Positions 25,511-33,557 of a stretch of DNA of 64,000 nt are shown here, piece by piece. The number at the start of each line of letters is the position of its first letter. Position 1 is the stretch's first letter. This DNA is from Actinobacteria bacterium HGW-Actinobacteria-6 (GTDB lineage Bacteria; Actinomycetota; Coriobacteriia; Anaerosomatales; Anaerosomataceae), in NCBI GenBank assembly GCA_002841295.1, contig PHEU01000006.1, positions 1 to 64,000 on the forward strand, written 5' to 3'. Both the position numbers and the translations under genes were made by a program. The notes beneath the pieces were generated by a model, which made no database searches, was not told where the DNA came from, and was given only the letters and a program-made list of their open reading frames with translations.

Positions 25511-26082
25511 TGCGCCGACTGGCAAGCGTACTGATCGCCGTGGTGCTGGTGTCTGGGGCGCTTGTGCTCGGAGGATGCCGGGTGGCGGACAACCCTGAGG
25601 GCAGCCCGAACAAGCCAACGAGCGCTGAGCTCGTCGACGCCCCGAAGGCGTGGGATGACAAGACCGTGACGTTCACCGGTGAGGCGATTGGTGAGGCGAT
25701 GGTCCGAGGCGACAAGGCTTGGATCCACCTCAACGACGATGCGTACTACATCAAGAACGTCGAAGAGGGCGCGCACCTCGGCGGCTACAACAGCGGCATG
25801 GCGGTGTGGATCGATGCTTCGCTCGCCAAGGAGATCAAGGTCTTTGGCGACTACAAGCACGAGGGCGGTGTCGCCAAGGTCTCAGGCGTCTTCAACGCGG
25901 CCTGTGCCGAGCATGGCGGCGACATGGATATCCACGCGACGTCACTCGAGATCGTGGCAGCCGGGCGTGACGCGCAGGATCCGGTCAAGCCCGGCAAACT
26001 CATGTGGGCGATCGGACTCGCGCTTGTGGCCGGCGCCCTCTATCTGGTCGACCGTAGCTGGGGTCAGTGGGGACCGACCTGA
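25510..26082 (+). CDS. Lipoprotein with possible OB-fold domain and C-terminal membrane helix
   Basis: A 190-aa protein with a lipoprotein signal (MRRLASVLIAVVLVSGALVLGGC, lipobox LGGC, Cys23), a soluble domain of about 120 residues (AWDDKTVTFTGEAIGE... AWIHLNDDAYYI) whose alternating strands suggest an OB-like barrel, and a second hydrophobic segment near the end (KLMWAIGLALVAGALYLV). Being held by lipid and by a helix is unusual. It starts 1 base inside the trkH stop and so joins the potassium operon. Function unknown. Confidence 0.7.
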   Translation: MRRLASVLIAVVLVSGALVLGGCRVADNPEGSPNKPTSAELVDAPKAWDDKTVTFTGEAIGEAMVRGDKAWIHLNDDAYYIKNVEEGAHLGGYNSGMAVWIDASLAKEIKVFGDYKHEGGVAKVSGVFNAACAEHGGDMDIHATSLEIVAAGRDAQDPVKPGKLMWAIGLALVAGALYLVDRSWGQWGPT

Positions 26083-26103
26083 CGGGAGTGTTGCGCGGGA
26101 CAT

Positions 26104-26132
26104 TTGCCGGGTACATGAGCCTGTCCTACAAT
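26104..26132 (+). promoter_or_regulatory. Promoter of tRNA-Gly
   Basis: TTGCCG at 26104-26109 and TACAAT at 26127-26132 with a 17-base spacer. Predicted transcription start about 7 bases before the mature tRNA. Confidence 0.75.
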
Positions 26133-26145
26133 ACGCGTCACGATT

Positions 26146-26221
26146 GCGGACGTAGCTCAGTTGGTAGAGCGACAGCTTCCCAAGCTGTAGGTCGCGGGTT
26201 CGAGACCCGTCGTCCGCTCCA
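26146..26221 (+). tRNA. tRNA-Gly (anticodon CCC)
   Basis: Complete cloverleaf: acceptor GCGGACG/CGTCCGC, D arm GCTC AGTTGGTA GAGC, anticodon stem ACAGC/GCTGT with loop TTCCCAA (anticodon CCC at 26179-26181), T arm GCGGG TTCGAGA CCCGT. Discriminator T and the encoded CCA give 76 bases. It reads GGG glycine codons. Confidence 0.97.
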
Positions 26222-26232
26222 AAGAAACGACC

Positions 26233-26256
26233 GAAGGCCACCTCAGGGTGGCCTTC
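26233..26256 (+). terminator. Terminator hairpin after tRNA-Gly
   Basis: Stem GAAGGCCACC / GGTGGCCTTC (10 bp, loop TCAG) beginning 12 bases after the tRNA. No long T tract follows. Confidence 0.65.
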
Positions 26257-26395
26257 GTGCATCCGTTTATCGGACGTTCTCGCCGCTGGTCACAGAACTG
26301 ATTCCAATACTGAGAAAGTCGGAGTACTCTATCGAACATAGGTTCGGTACCGCTGCCCCTCAACTCCCCGGCGGAACGTCGATCGGGGGTGTCTT

Positions 26396-27346
26396 ATGGG
26401 GCGGCGTTTTGTTTCTCGGATATGGGTACTTGCGTTGATGTTGTTGTTGGCTTCGCCTGTGGCGGCGCGGGCGACTGAAGGCCTCACGCGTCCGTGCAGC
26501 GGCGAGCTGTTGCTGCGTTTCGGGTCGACGTACTCCTTGGTGGGGAAGAATGTCGTGCACCGCGGATTAGACATCCAGGCCGAGGAGGGTGATGGGGTTC
26601 TTGCCGCCGCTGGCGGCACAGTGTCCTTCGCCGGGCAGGTGCCTGCCGATGGAGGTGGGCGAGTCACAGCAGTCACCGTAACGACCGACACCGGCCTGCT
26701 CGTTTGTGTATCGCCGCTCAGGTCTGCGAGCGTGAGCAAGGGCGACTATGTGTCGGCCGGCGAGCTCGTTGGTGTCCTGGCGGGATCAGGGGACGATTCC
26801 GTGGCGGACACCCACGTGCACCTGAGCGTGCGAGACGAGGGTGTCTACGTTGATCCTGAGCTGCTTCTGGGCAAGCCGGTTGCCATAGTTGGCATTGATC
26901 CGGAGCCGGGCGAGCAGATAGCCGCTGATCGAAGCGTGCCGGACGCGATCCCGTCGGGCTCTGCCATTCCCGCTGTTGTCGGCTCCGGGGTGAGCTCAAG
27001 CGCCGGCCTCAGCGCGAAGAGCGGTGTCGTTACTGTGGCGGCTGGGTCGACCATTTCCGGACAGGCATCTTCGGTTCTCGGGCCGCAGATCGCCGAGTCG
27101 GTGCAAGGGTCCTTCTCGGCCGAGATTGCCCGCCTGAGGATGCGCCACGGAATCGTGCACACGGCAGGGTTCGCGGAACCGCGGATGGCGGACGTTGTGG
27201 CGGCGGCGGTCATGCGGCCGAGCGCGGTAGCACCCGTCAGTGCAGCGGGTCTGGGGCTGTTGATTGCGGCCTCGGGATGTCTGGCGGCCATCGGCAAGCT
27301 TCGCCAGGAGTCGGCCGCTTTGCCGGTGCTGTGGCGTGAGCGATAG
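26396..27346 (+). CDS. Secreted M23-family (LytM) peptidase-like protein
   Basis: A 316-aa protein with a signal peptide (MGRRFVSRIWVLALMLLLASPVAARA) and an M23/LytM domain over residues about 30-165. The zinc ligands are complete: HRGLDIQ (H and D) and the HVHLSV pair. The remaining region is low-complexity (Ala/Ser/Gly/Val) and ends in a hydrophobic segment (ASGLGLLIAASGCLAAIG-like, about 285-303) that may anchor it. It probably cleaves or binds peptidoglycan cross-bridges. It is a single gene just ahead of the rpsF operon. Confidence 0.85.
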   Translation: MGRRFVSRIWVLALMLLLASPVAARATEGLTRPCSGELLLRFGSTYSLVGKNVVHRGLDIQAEEGDGVLAAAGGTVSFAGQVPADGGGRVTAVTVTTDTGLLVCVSPLRSASVSKGDYVSAGELVGVLAGSGDDSVADTHVHLSVRDEGVYVDPELLLGKPVAIVGIDPEPGEQIAADRSVPDAIPSGSAIPAVVGSGVSSSAGLSAKSGVVTVAAGSTISGQASSVLGPQIAESVQGSFSAEIARLRMRHGIVHTAGFAEPRMADVVAAAVMRPSAVAPVSAAGLGLLIAASGCLAAIGKLRQESAALPVLWRER

Positions 27347-27385
27347 ACGGGAAGCGGGGGGTGTCAGAGCCGGGGGTTATACCGT

Positions 27386-27414
27386 TTGTGGACGCGGCGC
27401 GACTCTGGTACACT
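27386..27414 (+). promoter_or_regulatory. Promoter of the rpsF-dnaB operon
   Basis: TTGTGG at 27386-27391 and TACACT at 27409-27414, spacer 17 bases. Transcription would begin about 10 bases before the S6:S18 leader hairpin. Confidence 0.75.
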
Positions 27415-27430
27415 TCGAAAGCTTCATTTC

Positions 27431-27468
27431 CTGCCCCGGGCGAAAGCCTTCGTGTCCCGGGGCCGCAG
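27431..27468 (+). promoter_or_regulatory. S6:S18 ribosomal protein leader hairpin
   Basis: Stem CTG-CCCCGGG (27431-27440) pairs with CCCGGGG (27456-27462), then a three-base bulge CCG (27463-27465), then CAG (27466-27468). A hairpin with a CCG bulge upstream of rpsF is the hallmark of the known S6:S18 autoregulatory leader, in which the ribosomal protein complex binds its own mRNA. It ends 22 bases before the rpsF start. Confidence 0.7.
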
Positions 27469-27489
27469 TAGCCCAAGGGAGGTGAACCA

Positions 27490-27783
27490 TTGAAGGCTTA
27501 CGAACTCATGCTAGTTCTCAGCCCCAGCCTCGATGAAGAGGCACGGGAATCCGTCCTGGCCAAAGCCAGGAGCGTGATGACCGCCGACGGGGGTGTCGTC
27601 GATTCCGAAGATGCTTGGGGTAAGCGCCGTCTTGCTTTTGAAATCGACAAGCAGACTGACGGTGACTACCACGTTGTCATGTTCCACGCGACGACTGCCG
27701 CCATCGCCGAGCTCGACCGCGTCCTGCACATTACTGACCCGGTCATCCGTTTCATGATCCTACGCCGCGACGATCTTTCCTAG
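27490..27783 (+). CDS. rpsF: 30S ribosomal protein S6
   Basis: Complete 97-aa S6 (MKAYELMLVLSPSLDEE at the start, DPVIRFMILRRDD at the end). It starts with TTG, fixed by GGGAGGTGA 4 bases upstream. It binds S18 on the 30S platform. First gene of the conserved rpsF-ssb-rpsR block. Confidence 0.97.
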   Translation: MKAYELMLVLSPSLDEEARESVLAKARSVMTADGGVVDSEDAWGKRRLAFEIDKQTDGDYHVVMFHATTAAIAELDRVLHITDPVIRFMILRRDDLS

Positions 27784-27842
27784 TCGTTGAGTAGAGAAGC
27801 GGACTTACTCGCGGCATTGTGCCGCAAAGCGAGGTGGAGAAC

Positions 27843-28259
27843 ATGGGCATCAACAGAGTCAACATCACCGGTAATCTAACGCGCGATCCGGAGCTGCGTT
27901 CCACGGCTTCGGGTATGAACGTGCTCAAGATGGGCGTGGCGGTCAACGACCGCCGCAAGAATCAGAGCACGGGCGAGTGGGAAGACGTCCCCAACTTTGT
28001 GGACGTTACGGTCTTCGGTGCGCGTGCCGAAGCTCTAAGCCGATTCCTCAGCAAGGGCTCCAAGGTTGCGATCGAAGGTAAGCTGCGCTGGAGCCAGTGG
28101 GAGAACCCGCAGGGCGAGAAGCGCTCCAAGCTGGAAGTCGTTGCTGATGAGATTGAATTCCTCAGCTCTCGCGAAGGCGGTTCGGGTGGCGGCTACAAGG
28201 CGCCCTCCGCTCCCGCAAGCACTGCCGATGACCTCGATGGTGAGGAAATCCCCTTCTAG
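27843..28259 (+). CDS. ssb: Single-stranded DNA-binding protein
   Basis: A 138-aa SSB with an N-terminal OB fold (MGINRVNITGNLTRDPELRS, and the NFVDVTVFGARAE core), a glycine-rich linker and the acidic tip DDLDGEEIPF that recruits partner proteins. ATG 27843 follows GAGGTGGAG. The position between rpsF and rpsR is the standard bacterial arrangement. Confidence 0.97.
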   Translation: MGINRVNITGNLTRDPELRSTASGMNVLKMGVAVNDRRKNQSTGEWEDVPNFVDVTVFGARAEALSRFLSKGSKVAIEGKLRWSQWENPQGEKRSKLEVVADEIEFLSSREGGSGGGYKAPSAPASTADDLDGEEIPF

Positions 28260-28279
28260 TACGGACTTACTCTTGAGCC

Positions 28280-28300
28280 CCGGCGGAACCCTCCCGCCGG
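28280..28300 (+). other. Hairpin between ssb and rpsR
   Basis: Stem CCGGCGG / CCGCCGG around a 7-base loop, 20 bases after ssb, without a T tract. It may partly attenuate transcription or protect the upstream message. Confidence 0.5.
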
Positions 28301-28348
28301 TTGCTTGTGTCACCGGCCCACAGGGCCGCGAAAGGAGGTTGGACGAAC

Positions 28349-28615
28349 GTGAGCGATTACGCCCGTAAGCCGAAGCGCAAGTATTGCGCTTTCTGCAAGG
28401 ATCACGCCGAGTACATCGATTACAAAGACGTGAACACGATGCGTAAATACATGACCGACCGTGGCAAGATCAAGCCGCGCCGCGTCTCGGGTAACTGTGC
28501 ACAGCATCAGCACCAGCTTGCGACCGCTATCAAGCGCGCTCGTGAGATGGCACTTGTGCCGTACGCCGTTCCGGTAGTGAGCGGAAAGGTCGATGGCAAG
28601 CGCAGTCGCGGATAA
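28349..28615 (+). CDS. rpsR: 30S ribosomal protein S18 (zinc-type)
   Basis: An 88-aa S18: [17 protein letters not shown] followed by GNCAQHQ. The CxxC plus later Cys show the cysteine-containing (C+) form that can bind zinc. GTG at 28349 has AAAGGAGG at 28330-28337, about 11 bases upstream. The end overlaps the next gene by 23 bases. Confidence 0.96.
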   Translation: MSDYARKPKRKYCAFCKDHAEYIDYKDVNTMRKYMTDRGKIKPRRVSGNCAQHQHQLATAIKRAREMALVPYAVPVVSGKVDGKRSRG

Positions 28616-29618
28616 CGTCGAACCGGTTCGTCCGGTTCGATTGCTGGCCGTCTCGGCGGCGTGCATCCTCGGCGCATATCTGTCGCTGGCGGTGCCGTTC
28701 CTTGGCGTGCCCGTGGCTGCAGGCGCTCTCGCGTGGCTGTGGTATCGCGGCCAACGTGTGACGACTATTGCCATCGCAGTGCTGTGTGGTTTGTTGACGT
28801 TTCTGATCGACCCCGCTGGTCCGTTCTACGTGACGCTGTGGCTGCTTATCGCAGGGCCCCTCGTTGCGACATTGGTTCAGCGGCGCTCGGTTGCGACGGC
28901 GGTGCTCGTGAGTACCGCGCTGATGACCGTCATATGGCTTGGGCTCCTTGTTGGGGTTTCGGGTTTGGAGGGTACATCGGTCAACGGCTACATGAGCACG
29001 TTGATGAAGACGGCGACGCAGCCGGCGCTTGACCAGGTCGTTGGTAACGCGACCGAAGCAGTACAGGCTCGCGAGCAAATCGCGCTGCTGGAGACCACAT
29101 TCGTGCGTCTCTGGCCGGCGATCATCGCGATCATGAGTTTCTTCACGACGCTCACCACGGTGTTCGCAGTCTCGGCTGTGGCCCGAACGAGCGGTGTGAG
29201 TGTGAAGATTCCGCCTGATCTTGACCGTCTTGATTTGAGTCCGCACGTCGTGTGGGGTCTGATCGTCGGCGGAGGACTGCTCGCTGCGGACAAGTTCCTC
29301 GGTGGGTGGAATGGCGGAGTGATGGGCGTGGTCGGAGAGAACCTTCTTCGCATCACGCAATGGATTCTCTTTCTGCAGGGCGTTGCGGTGTTTGCGAGCT
29401 TGTACAAGCGGGCCAAGTTCTCCCGGCTGTCCAAGGCGTTGGGGTACGTGCTACTCGGGCTAACCGAGGCATTCCTCCCGCTGGTCAGCCTGACGGGTCT
29501 TGCGGACATGTTCCTGAACGTACGCAAGCTACCGAGGGACGGAGCTGCAGAGTTAGCAGCACCATCCGAGAATGCTCCAGCTGGGAGTTCCGGCGAGGAT
29601 CGCTCGGCAGAAGAGTAA
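28593..29618 (+). CDS. DUF2232 (YybS-like) multi-pass membrane protein
   Basis: A 341-aa protein with about eight transmembrane segments, found between rpsR and rplI as DUF2232/YybS is in Bacillus and many other bacteria. After the last helix a polar tail of about 40 residues follows ([16 protein letters not shown]). It starts with ATG inside the rpsR gene, which implies coupling. Family function is not established; suggested links are to membrane transport of small molecules, similar in fold to ECF S components. Confidence 0.85.
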   Translation: MASAVADNVEPVRPVRLLAVSAACILGAYLSLAVPFLGVPVAAGALAWLWYRGQRVTTIAIAVLCGLLTFLIDPAGPFYVTLWLLIAGPLVATLVQRRSVATAVLVSTALMTVIWLGLLVGVSGLEGTSVNGYMSTLMKTATQPALDQVVGNATEAVQAREQIALLETTFVRLWPAIIAIMSFFTTLTTVFAVSAVARTSGVSVKIPPDLDRLDLSPHVVWGLIVGGGLLAADKFLGGWNGGVMGVVGENLLRITQWILFLQGVAVFASLYKRAKFSRLSKALGYVLLGLTEAFLPLVSLTGLADMFLNVRKLPRDGAAELAAPSENAPAGSSGEDRSAEE

Positions 29619-29720
29619 GTACGTTCGACTGTGTGGCGCGTGTGCGTCTCACAGACTAGAGTGTAAATACCGCGCCGCCCGACTTAGGGTCGAGGCGGAC
29701 GGCACGAACGAGGAGAGACA

Positions 29721-30296
29721 ATGAAGCTCATCCTGCTTACCGATGTTAAGGGTCGGGGCAACGAGGGAGACATAGTTGATGTCGCGCAGGGTTTTGCGGT
29801 CAACTTCCTTCTGCCCCGCAAGATGGCCGTAGCGGCCACTCCCGGTAACCTGAAGCAGCTCGAGGCGCGCAAGCACAACATTCGCAAGCGCGAAGGCGAG
29901 CGGCACGAAAGTGCAGAGAAGATGTCTGCATCCGTTAACGGCAAGACGCTCATCATCGAGGCCAAGGCCGGCGAAGAGGGCAAGCTCTACGGATCGGTCA
30001 CATCCGGTGCGGTCGCCGCAGCCATTGCGGACCAGCTCGGTATGGATATCGATCGGCGCAAGCTTGATATTCAGGCGCACATCAAGTCCACTGGCGAGTA
30101 TCCGGTCACCGTCCATCTTTACATGGACGTTAAGGCCGAGATCATCGTCAAGGTCGTGCCCTTGGGCGGCACAGCTGCCGCACTTGAGGCCGCTGCGGCA
30201 CCTGAGGTCGAAGAAGTCGAAGTTGAGGTCGTTGAGGTTGTAGCGGAAGCCGATGAGGCAACCGCCGAGACAACTGAAGAGACCGAAGCCGAGTAA
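29721..30296 (+). CDS. rplI: 50S ribosomal protein L9 with acidic C-terminal extension
   Basis: A 191-aa L9: the N-terminal domain MKLILLTDVKGRGNEGDIV and GFAVNFLLPRKMA, the connecting helix and the C-terminal domain are complete by about residue 150. An extra 40-residue tail made almost only of Glu, Val, Ala and Thr follows, which typical L9 (about 150 aa) lacks. ATG follows CGAGGAGAGACA. Confidence 0.95.
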   Translation: MKLILLTDVKGRGNEGDIVDVAQGFAVNFLLPRKMAVAATPGNLKQLEARKHNIRKREGERHESAEKMSASVNGKTLIIEAKAGEEGKLYGSVTSGAVAAAIADQLGMDIDRRKLDIQAHIKSTGEYPVTVHLYMDVKAEIIVKVVPLGGTAAALEAAAAPEVEEVEVEVVEVVAEADEATAETTEETEAE

Positions 30297-30368
30297 TACC
30301 GCACAGGCACCGCGCGGGCGCCCCGGATGGGGGCGCCTCGCGCATCGCTTGATACGACAGGGGTGACT

Positions 30369-31766
30369 ATGGCGTCGAGCGGCTCAAGTTTGGCGGATCG
30401 CGTTCCGCCACATAACCTTGAGGCTGAGCAGTCTCTGCTCGGCTCGATGTTCCTCTCTTCAGAGGCCGTCGAGACATGTCTCGACGCGGTGGACGACGCT
30501 GACTTCTCGCGTTCCGCGCACTCGAAGATCTTCGCCGCCATCAAGTACCTCTATGGCCGAGGCGAACCTGTCGATCAGATCACCGTTGCCGATCGCCTGC
30601 TGGCGACCGGCGATCTCGACGCAGCCGGCGGCAAGCCGTACCTGCTGGATATCACCGGCATGGTTCCAACCGCCGCGAACGCTATCTACTACGCCGAGAT
30701 CGTGAAGCGCACGTCGCTGCTGCGTCAGCTTATTGAAGCGGGCACCAGCATCGTTGCCATCGGCTATGAGAACCCCGACGACATCGGCGCCGTCATCGAA
30801 CAGGCCGAGAAGCGCATCTTCGACGTCACCAACAAGCGCGTCTCGAACAACTTCCGCCCGCTCGACGAACTCATGAAGTCCGGCTTTGAGCAGATCGAGA
30901 AGCTCTACGATCGCAAGGAGCACATCACCGGCGTGCCCACGGGTTTCCCGGACCTGGACAAGATCCTCGCCGGGCTTCACGCAGGCGACCTCATCATCCT
31001 CGCGGCCCGTCCCTCGGTCGGCAAGACGGCGTTCGCGCTCAACATGGCCGTGAACGCGGCAAAAGAGGGCTATCCAACAGCCGTATTCTCACTGGAAATG
31101 TCGAGCGACCAGCTCGTCCAGCGCATCTTGTGCGCCGAGGCGAGAATCGACTCTCAGCGCCTTCGCACCGGCTACCTGAACGACAGCGACTGGCCGTCGA
31201 TCATGCAGGCGATGGGTCGTCTCGGCGCAGCACCGTTGTGGGTTGACGACACCCCCGCCATCTCGATCCTCGAGGTGCGAGCCAAGGCACGGCGTCTCTT
31301 CCGCGACAAGCCCCAGGGACTCATCATCGTCGACTACCTGCAGCTCATGCAGCCACAGAACCGACGTTCCGAGAACCGCCAGGTCGAAATCGCCGAGATC
31401 AGCCGTGGCCTCAAGATCCTCGCGAAGGAACTCCACGTCCCGATCGTTGCGCTCTCGCAGCTGTCGCGTGCGGTCGAGCAGCGGACCAGCAAGCGGCCGA
31501 TGCTCTCCGATCTGCGTGAATCAGGCGCGATCGAACAAGACGCCGACGTTGTCATGTTCATCCATCGCGAGACCATCGGTAGCGGTGGCGGCGGAGGTAG
31601 TCACGACGACTTCGGAGGCGGCGAAGACCGGACCGAGGGCATGCCCGCAAAGGGCGAAGCTGAAATCATCGTTGCGAAGCATCGAAATGGCCCCGTCGAC
31701 AGCTGCTACGTGGCCTTCCTCGATCGCTATACCAAGTTCGCGCCGCTCGCCAAGAACGTGCCGTAG
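30369..31766 (+). CDS. dnaB: Replicative DNA helicase
   Basis: A 465-aa DnaB. The N-terminal domain starts PPHNLEAEQSLLGSM. The RecA-like domain has Walker A ARPSVGKTAF (near 216) and Walker B LIIVDYLQLM (near 320), then the LSQLSRAVEQR motif. A glycine-rich loop (SGGGGGSHDD) sits in the C-terminal part, and no intein is present. ATG 30369 is preferred to a GTG two codons upstream. It closes the ribosomal block. Confidence 0.96.
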   Translation: MASSGSSLADRVPPHNLEAEQSLLGSMFLSSEAVETCLDAVDDADFSRSAHSKIFAAIKYLYGRGEPVDQITVADRLLATGDLDAAGGKPYLLDITGMVPTAANAIYYAEIVKRTSLLRQLIEAGTSIVAIGYENPDDIGAVIEQAEKRIFDVTNKRVSNNFRPLDELMKSGFEQIEKLYDRKEHITGVPTGFPDLDKILAGLHAGDLIILAARPSVGKTAFALNMAVNAAKEGYPTAVFSLEMSSDQLVQRILCAEARIDSQRLRTGYLNDSDWPSIMQAMGRLGAAPLWVDDTPAISILEVRAKARRLFRDKPQGLIIVDYLQLMQPQNRRSENRQVEIAEISRGLKILAKELHVPIVALSQLSRAVEQRTSKRPMLSDLRESGAIEQDADVVMFIHRETIGSGGGGGSHDDFGGGEDRTEGMPAKGEAEIIVAKHRNGPVDSCYVAFLDRYTKFAPLAKNVP

Positions 31767-31782
31767 GCACCACCCGGCATCT

Positions 31783-32025
31783 CTAGGACTTCAGCAGCCG
31801 ATCGAACTCTTTTGGATTCCAGCCGACCATGGATTGATCGCCGACCATGATGACCGGCACGCCGTACTGCCCTGTCGCGGCTACCATGCGCTTGAGCCCT
31901 GCGCGATCCTGGGCGACATCCACATCCGTGAATTGCACGTTCTTCTCAGCGAAGTAACTCTTCGCGTGTGTGCAGTACGGTCAAGTCTTAGTCGTGAATA
32001 TGGTGACGCGTTTCTGCTCGGCCAT
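31783..32025 (-). CDS. Uxx-star family glutaredoxin-like selenoprotein (in-frame UGA = Sec15)
   Basis: An 80-aa frame on the minus strand with a single internal TGA (31981-31983) at codon 15. Reading it as selenocysteine gives a thioredoxin-fold protein, TKT-U-PYC-THAKSYF..., with Sec in place of the first Cys of the glutaredoxin CPYC site, a cis-proline segment YGVPVIMVGD (near 54) and a C-terminal helix WNPKEFDRLL. Both flanks of the TGA are clearly glutaredoxin, and a SECIS-like hairpin follows it. GGAGGTG precedes the ATG. This matches the Uxx-star group of small glutaredoxin-like selenoproteins. Conventional translation would give only 14 residues. Substrate unknown; a thiol/selenol oxidoreductase role is expected. 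Confidence 0.88.
31934..31974 (-). promoter_or_regulatory. Bacterial SECIS-like element
   Basis: On the minus strand, 15 bases after the UGA, GCGAAG/CTTCGC forms a perfect 6-bp stem (31949-31965) with loop AGTTA, which has G-U at loop positions 2-3 as SelB-binding bacterial SECIS elements require. A lower stem TGCAC/GTGCA (31970-31974 with 31934-31938) closes the structure. The element lies within the coding sequence, as in bacteria generally. Confidence 0.75.
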
Positions 32026-32150
32026 CAGGCACCTCCGTTGCGGTGGACGCATGGTACCTGCCCACGCCGGACTCCCTCGTAACGACTAGCAGGCGACAAC
32101 GCACGCTCATCGTGGTATGAACCTGTCGTGACTCCAACGAAAGGACTTCC

Positions 32151-33539
32151 ATGACCGAGCAGCGGTACGACGTCGTCATCGTGGGCGCCGGACCGGCGGG
32201 CATCTTCGCCGCGATCGAACTCATTCGATCAGGCCGAGCCGACCGAATCCTCATGGCGGAGCGCGGCAAGCCCATCGCGAAGCGCAAGTGCCCCGCCAAG
32301 CAGACGCACTGCATCGGTTGCGAGACATGCGCGATCATGACCGGTTGGGGCGGCGCAGGAGCGTTTTCCGACGGCAAGCTCACTCTCACGACCGAGGTCG
32401 GCGGCTGGCTTGGCGACTACGTGGGCGCCGACAATCTCGGGCGGCTGATCGACGACGCCGACAAGATCTGGCTCGAGTTCGGCGCGACCACCGACGTACA
32501 CTCTCCCGACGCCGAGACCGCAGCGCGGCTCTCCCGCGAGGCAACCCTTGCCGAGATGCGCCTCATTCCTATGCGCATCCGTCACATCGGAACCGACCGC
32601 TCACCCGCAGTGCTTCAGGCGATGCACGATTACCTTGCCGAGAGCGGCGTCGAGGTGCGCCTCTCATCTGCGGTCTCCCGAATCCTCGTGGACAACGGCC
32701 ACGTCGAAGGCGTTGAGTTCGTCGACGGTTCCAGAGTCAGCGCGAAGGCGGTCATCGCGGCTCCCGGTCGTGACGGCGCCGACTGGCTTACCGAGCAGGC
32801 GAACGAGCTCGGCATCGGGCTCGTGAACAACGCGGTCGACATCGGCGTGCGCGTCGAGGTCCCGGCGCCGGTGATGCAGCCGCTTACGGATGCGCTTTAC
32901 GAAGCCAAGCTCATCTACTACTCGAAGCAGTTCGGCGATCAGGTCCGCACATTCTGCATGAACCCCTACGGTGAGGTCACCACTGAATCGTACGGCGACA
33001 TCGTCACCGTGAACGGCCATTCCTTTGCCGAGGAGAAGACCGCCAACACCAACTTCGCGGTTCTCGTAAGCCAGAGCTTCACGCACCCGTTCCACGAGCC
33101 GATCACGTACGGGCGCTCGATCGCGGGACTCGCGAACCTGCTCGGCGAAGGCATCATCGTGCAGCGCCTCGGCGACCTTCGTCTCGGCCGGCGCTCTACA
33201 GCAAAGCGCATCGCCGAGTCGGTCGTCGTCCCTACTATGCCGCAGGCGACTCCCGGCGACCTGAGCTTCGTGCTCCCGTACCGCCACCTCGCTGACATCC
33301 TCGAGTTCCTGGATGCGCTCGACGAACTTGCCCCGGGAGTCGCGGGCGACGGAACGCTGCTTTACGGTGTCGAGGTCAAGTTCTACTCGTCGCGCCTGGA
33401 GCTCGATTCGCACCTGCAGAGCCAGGTCGCGGGGCTCTACGCCGTCGGGGACGGCGCGGGCGTGACTCGTGGGCTCATCCAGGCGAGCGCGAGCGGTCTT
33501 GTGGCGGCACGCGCGGTGATAGCAGGTGGAGTGGGGTAG
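32151..33539 (+). CDS. FAD-dependent oxidoreductase (COG2509-like)
   Basis: A 462-aa flavoprotein. The N-terminal Rossmann motif is VVIVGAGPAGIFAA, and a second FAD contact GLYAVGDGAGVTRGL lies near residue 435. A cysteine-rich loop CPAKQTHCIGCETC (about residues 47-60) followed by GWGGAGAFSDGK is typical of this uncharacterised dehydrogenase family; the loop could hold a redox disulfide or metal. It is divergent from the selenoprotein gene and shares its 125-base upstream region. The substrate is unknown. Confidence 0.8.
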   Translation: MTEQRYDVVIVGAGPAGIFAAIELIRSGRADRILMAERGKPIAKRKCPAKQTHCIGCETCAIMTGWGGAGAFSDGKLTLTTEVGGWLGDYVGADNLGRLIDDADKIWLEFGATTDVHSPDAETAARLSREATLAEMRLIPMRIRHIGTDRSPAVLQAMHDYLAESGVEVRLSSAVSRILVDNGHVEGVEFVDGSRVSAKAVIAAPGRDGADWLTEQANELGIGLVNNAVDIGVRVEVPAPVMQPLTDALYEAKLIYYSKQFGDQVRTFCMNPYGEVTTESYGDIVTVNGHSFAEEKTANTNFAVLVSQSFTHPFHEPITYGRSIAGLANLLGEGIIVQRLGDLRLGRRSTAKRIAESVVVPTMPQATPGDLSFVLPYRHLADILEFLDALDELAPGVAGDGTLLYGVEVKFYSSRLELDSHLQSQVAGLYAVGDGAGVTRGLIQASASGLVAARAVIAGGVG

Positions 33540-33557
33540 GGCTCTCTCGGCTAACGG

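Noticed and set aside
31783-32025. Reading the glutaredoxin-like frame as a pseudogene broken by a stop codon
   Set aside because: Only one stop interrupts it, exactly at the redox-active position, with an intact frame on both sides, a ribosome site and a SECIS-like hairpin; decay would not choose that codon.
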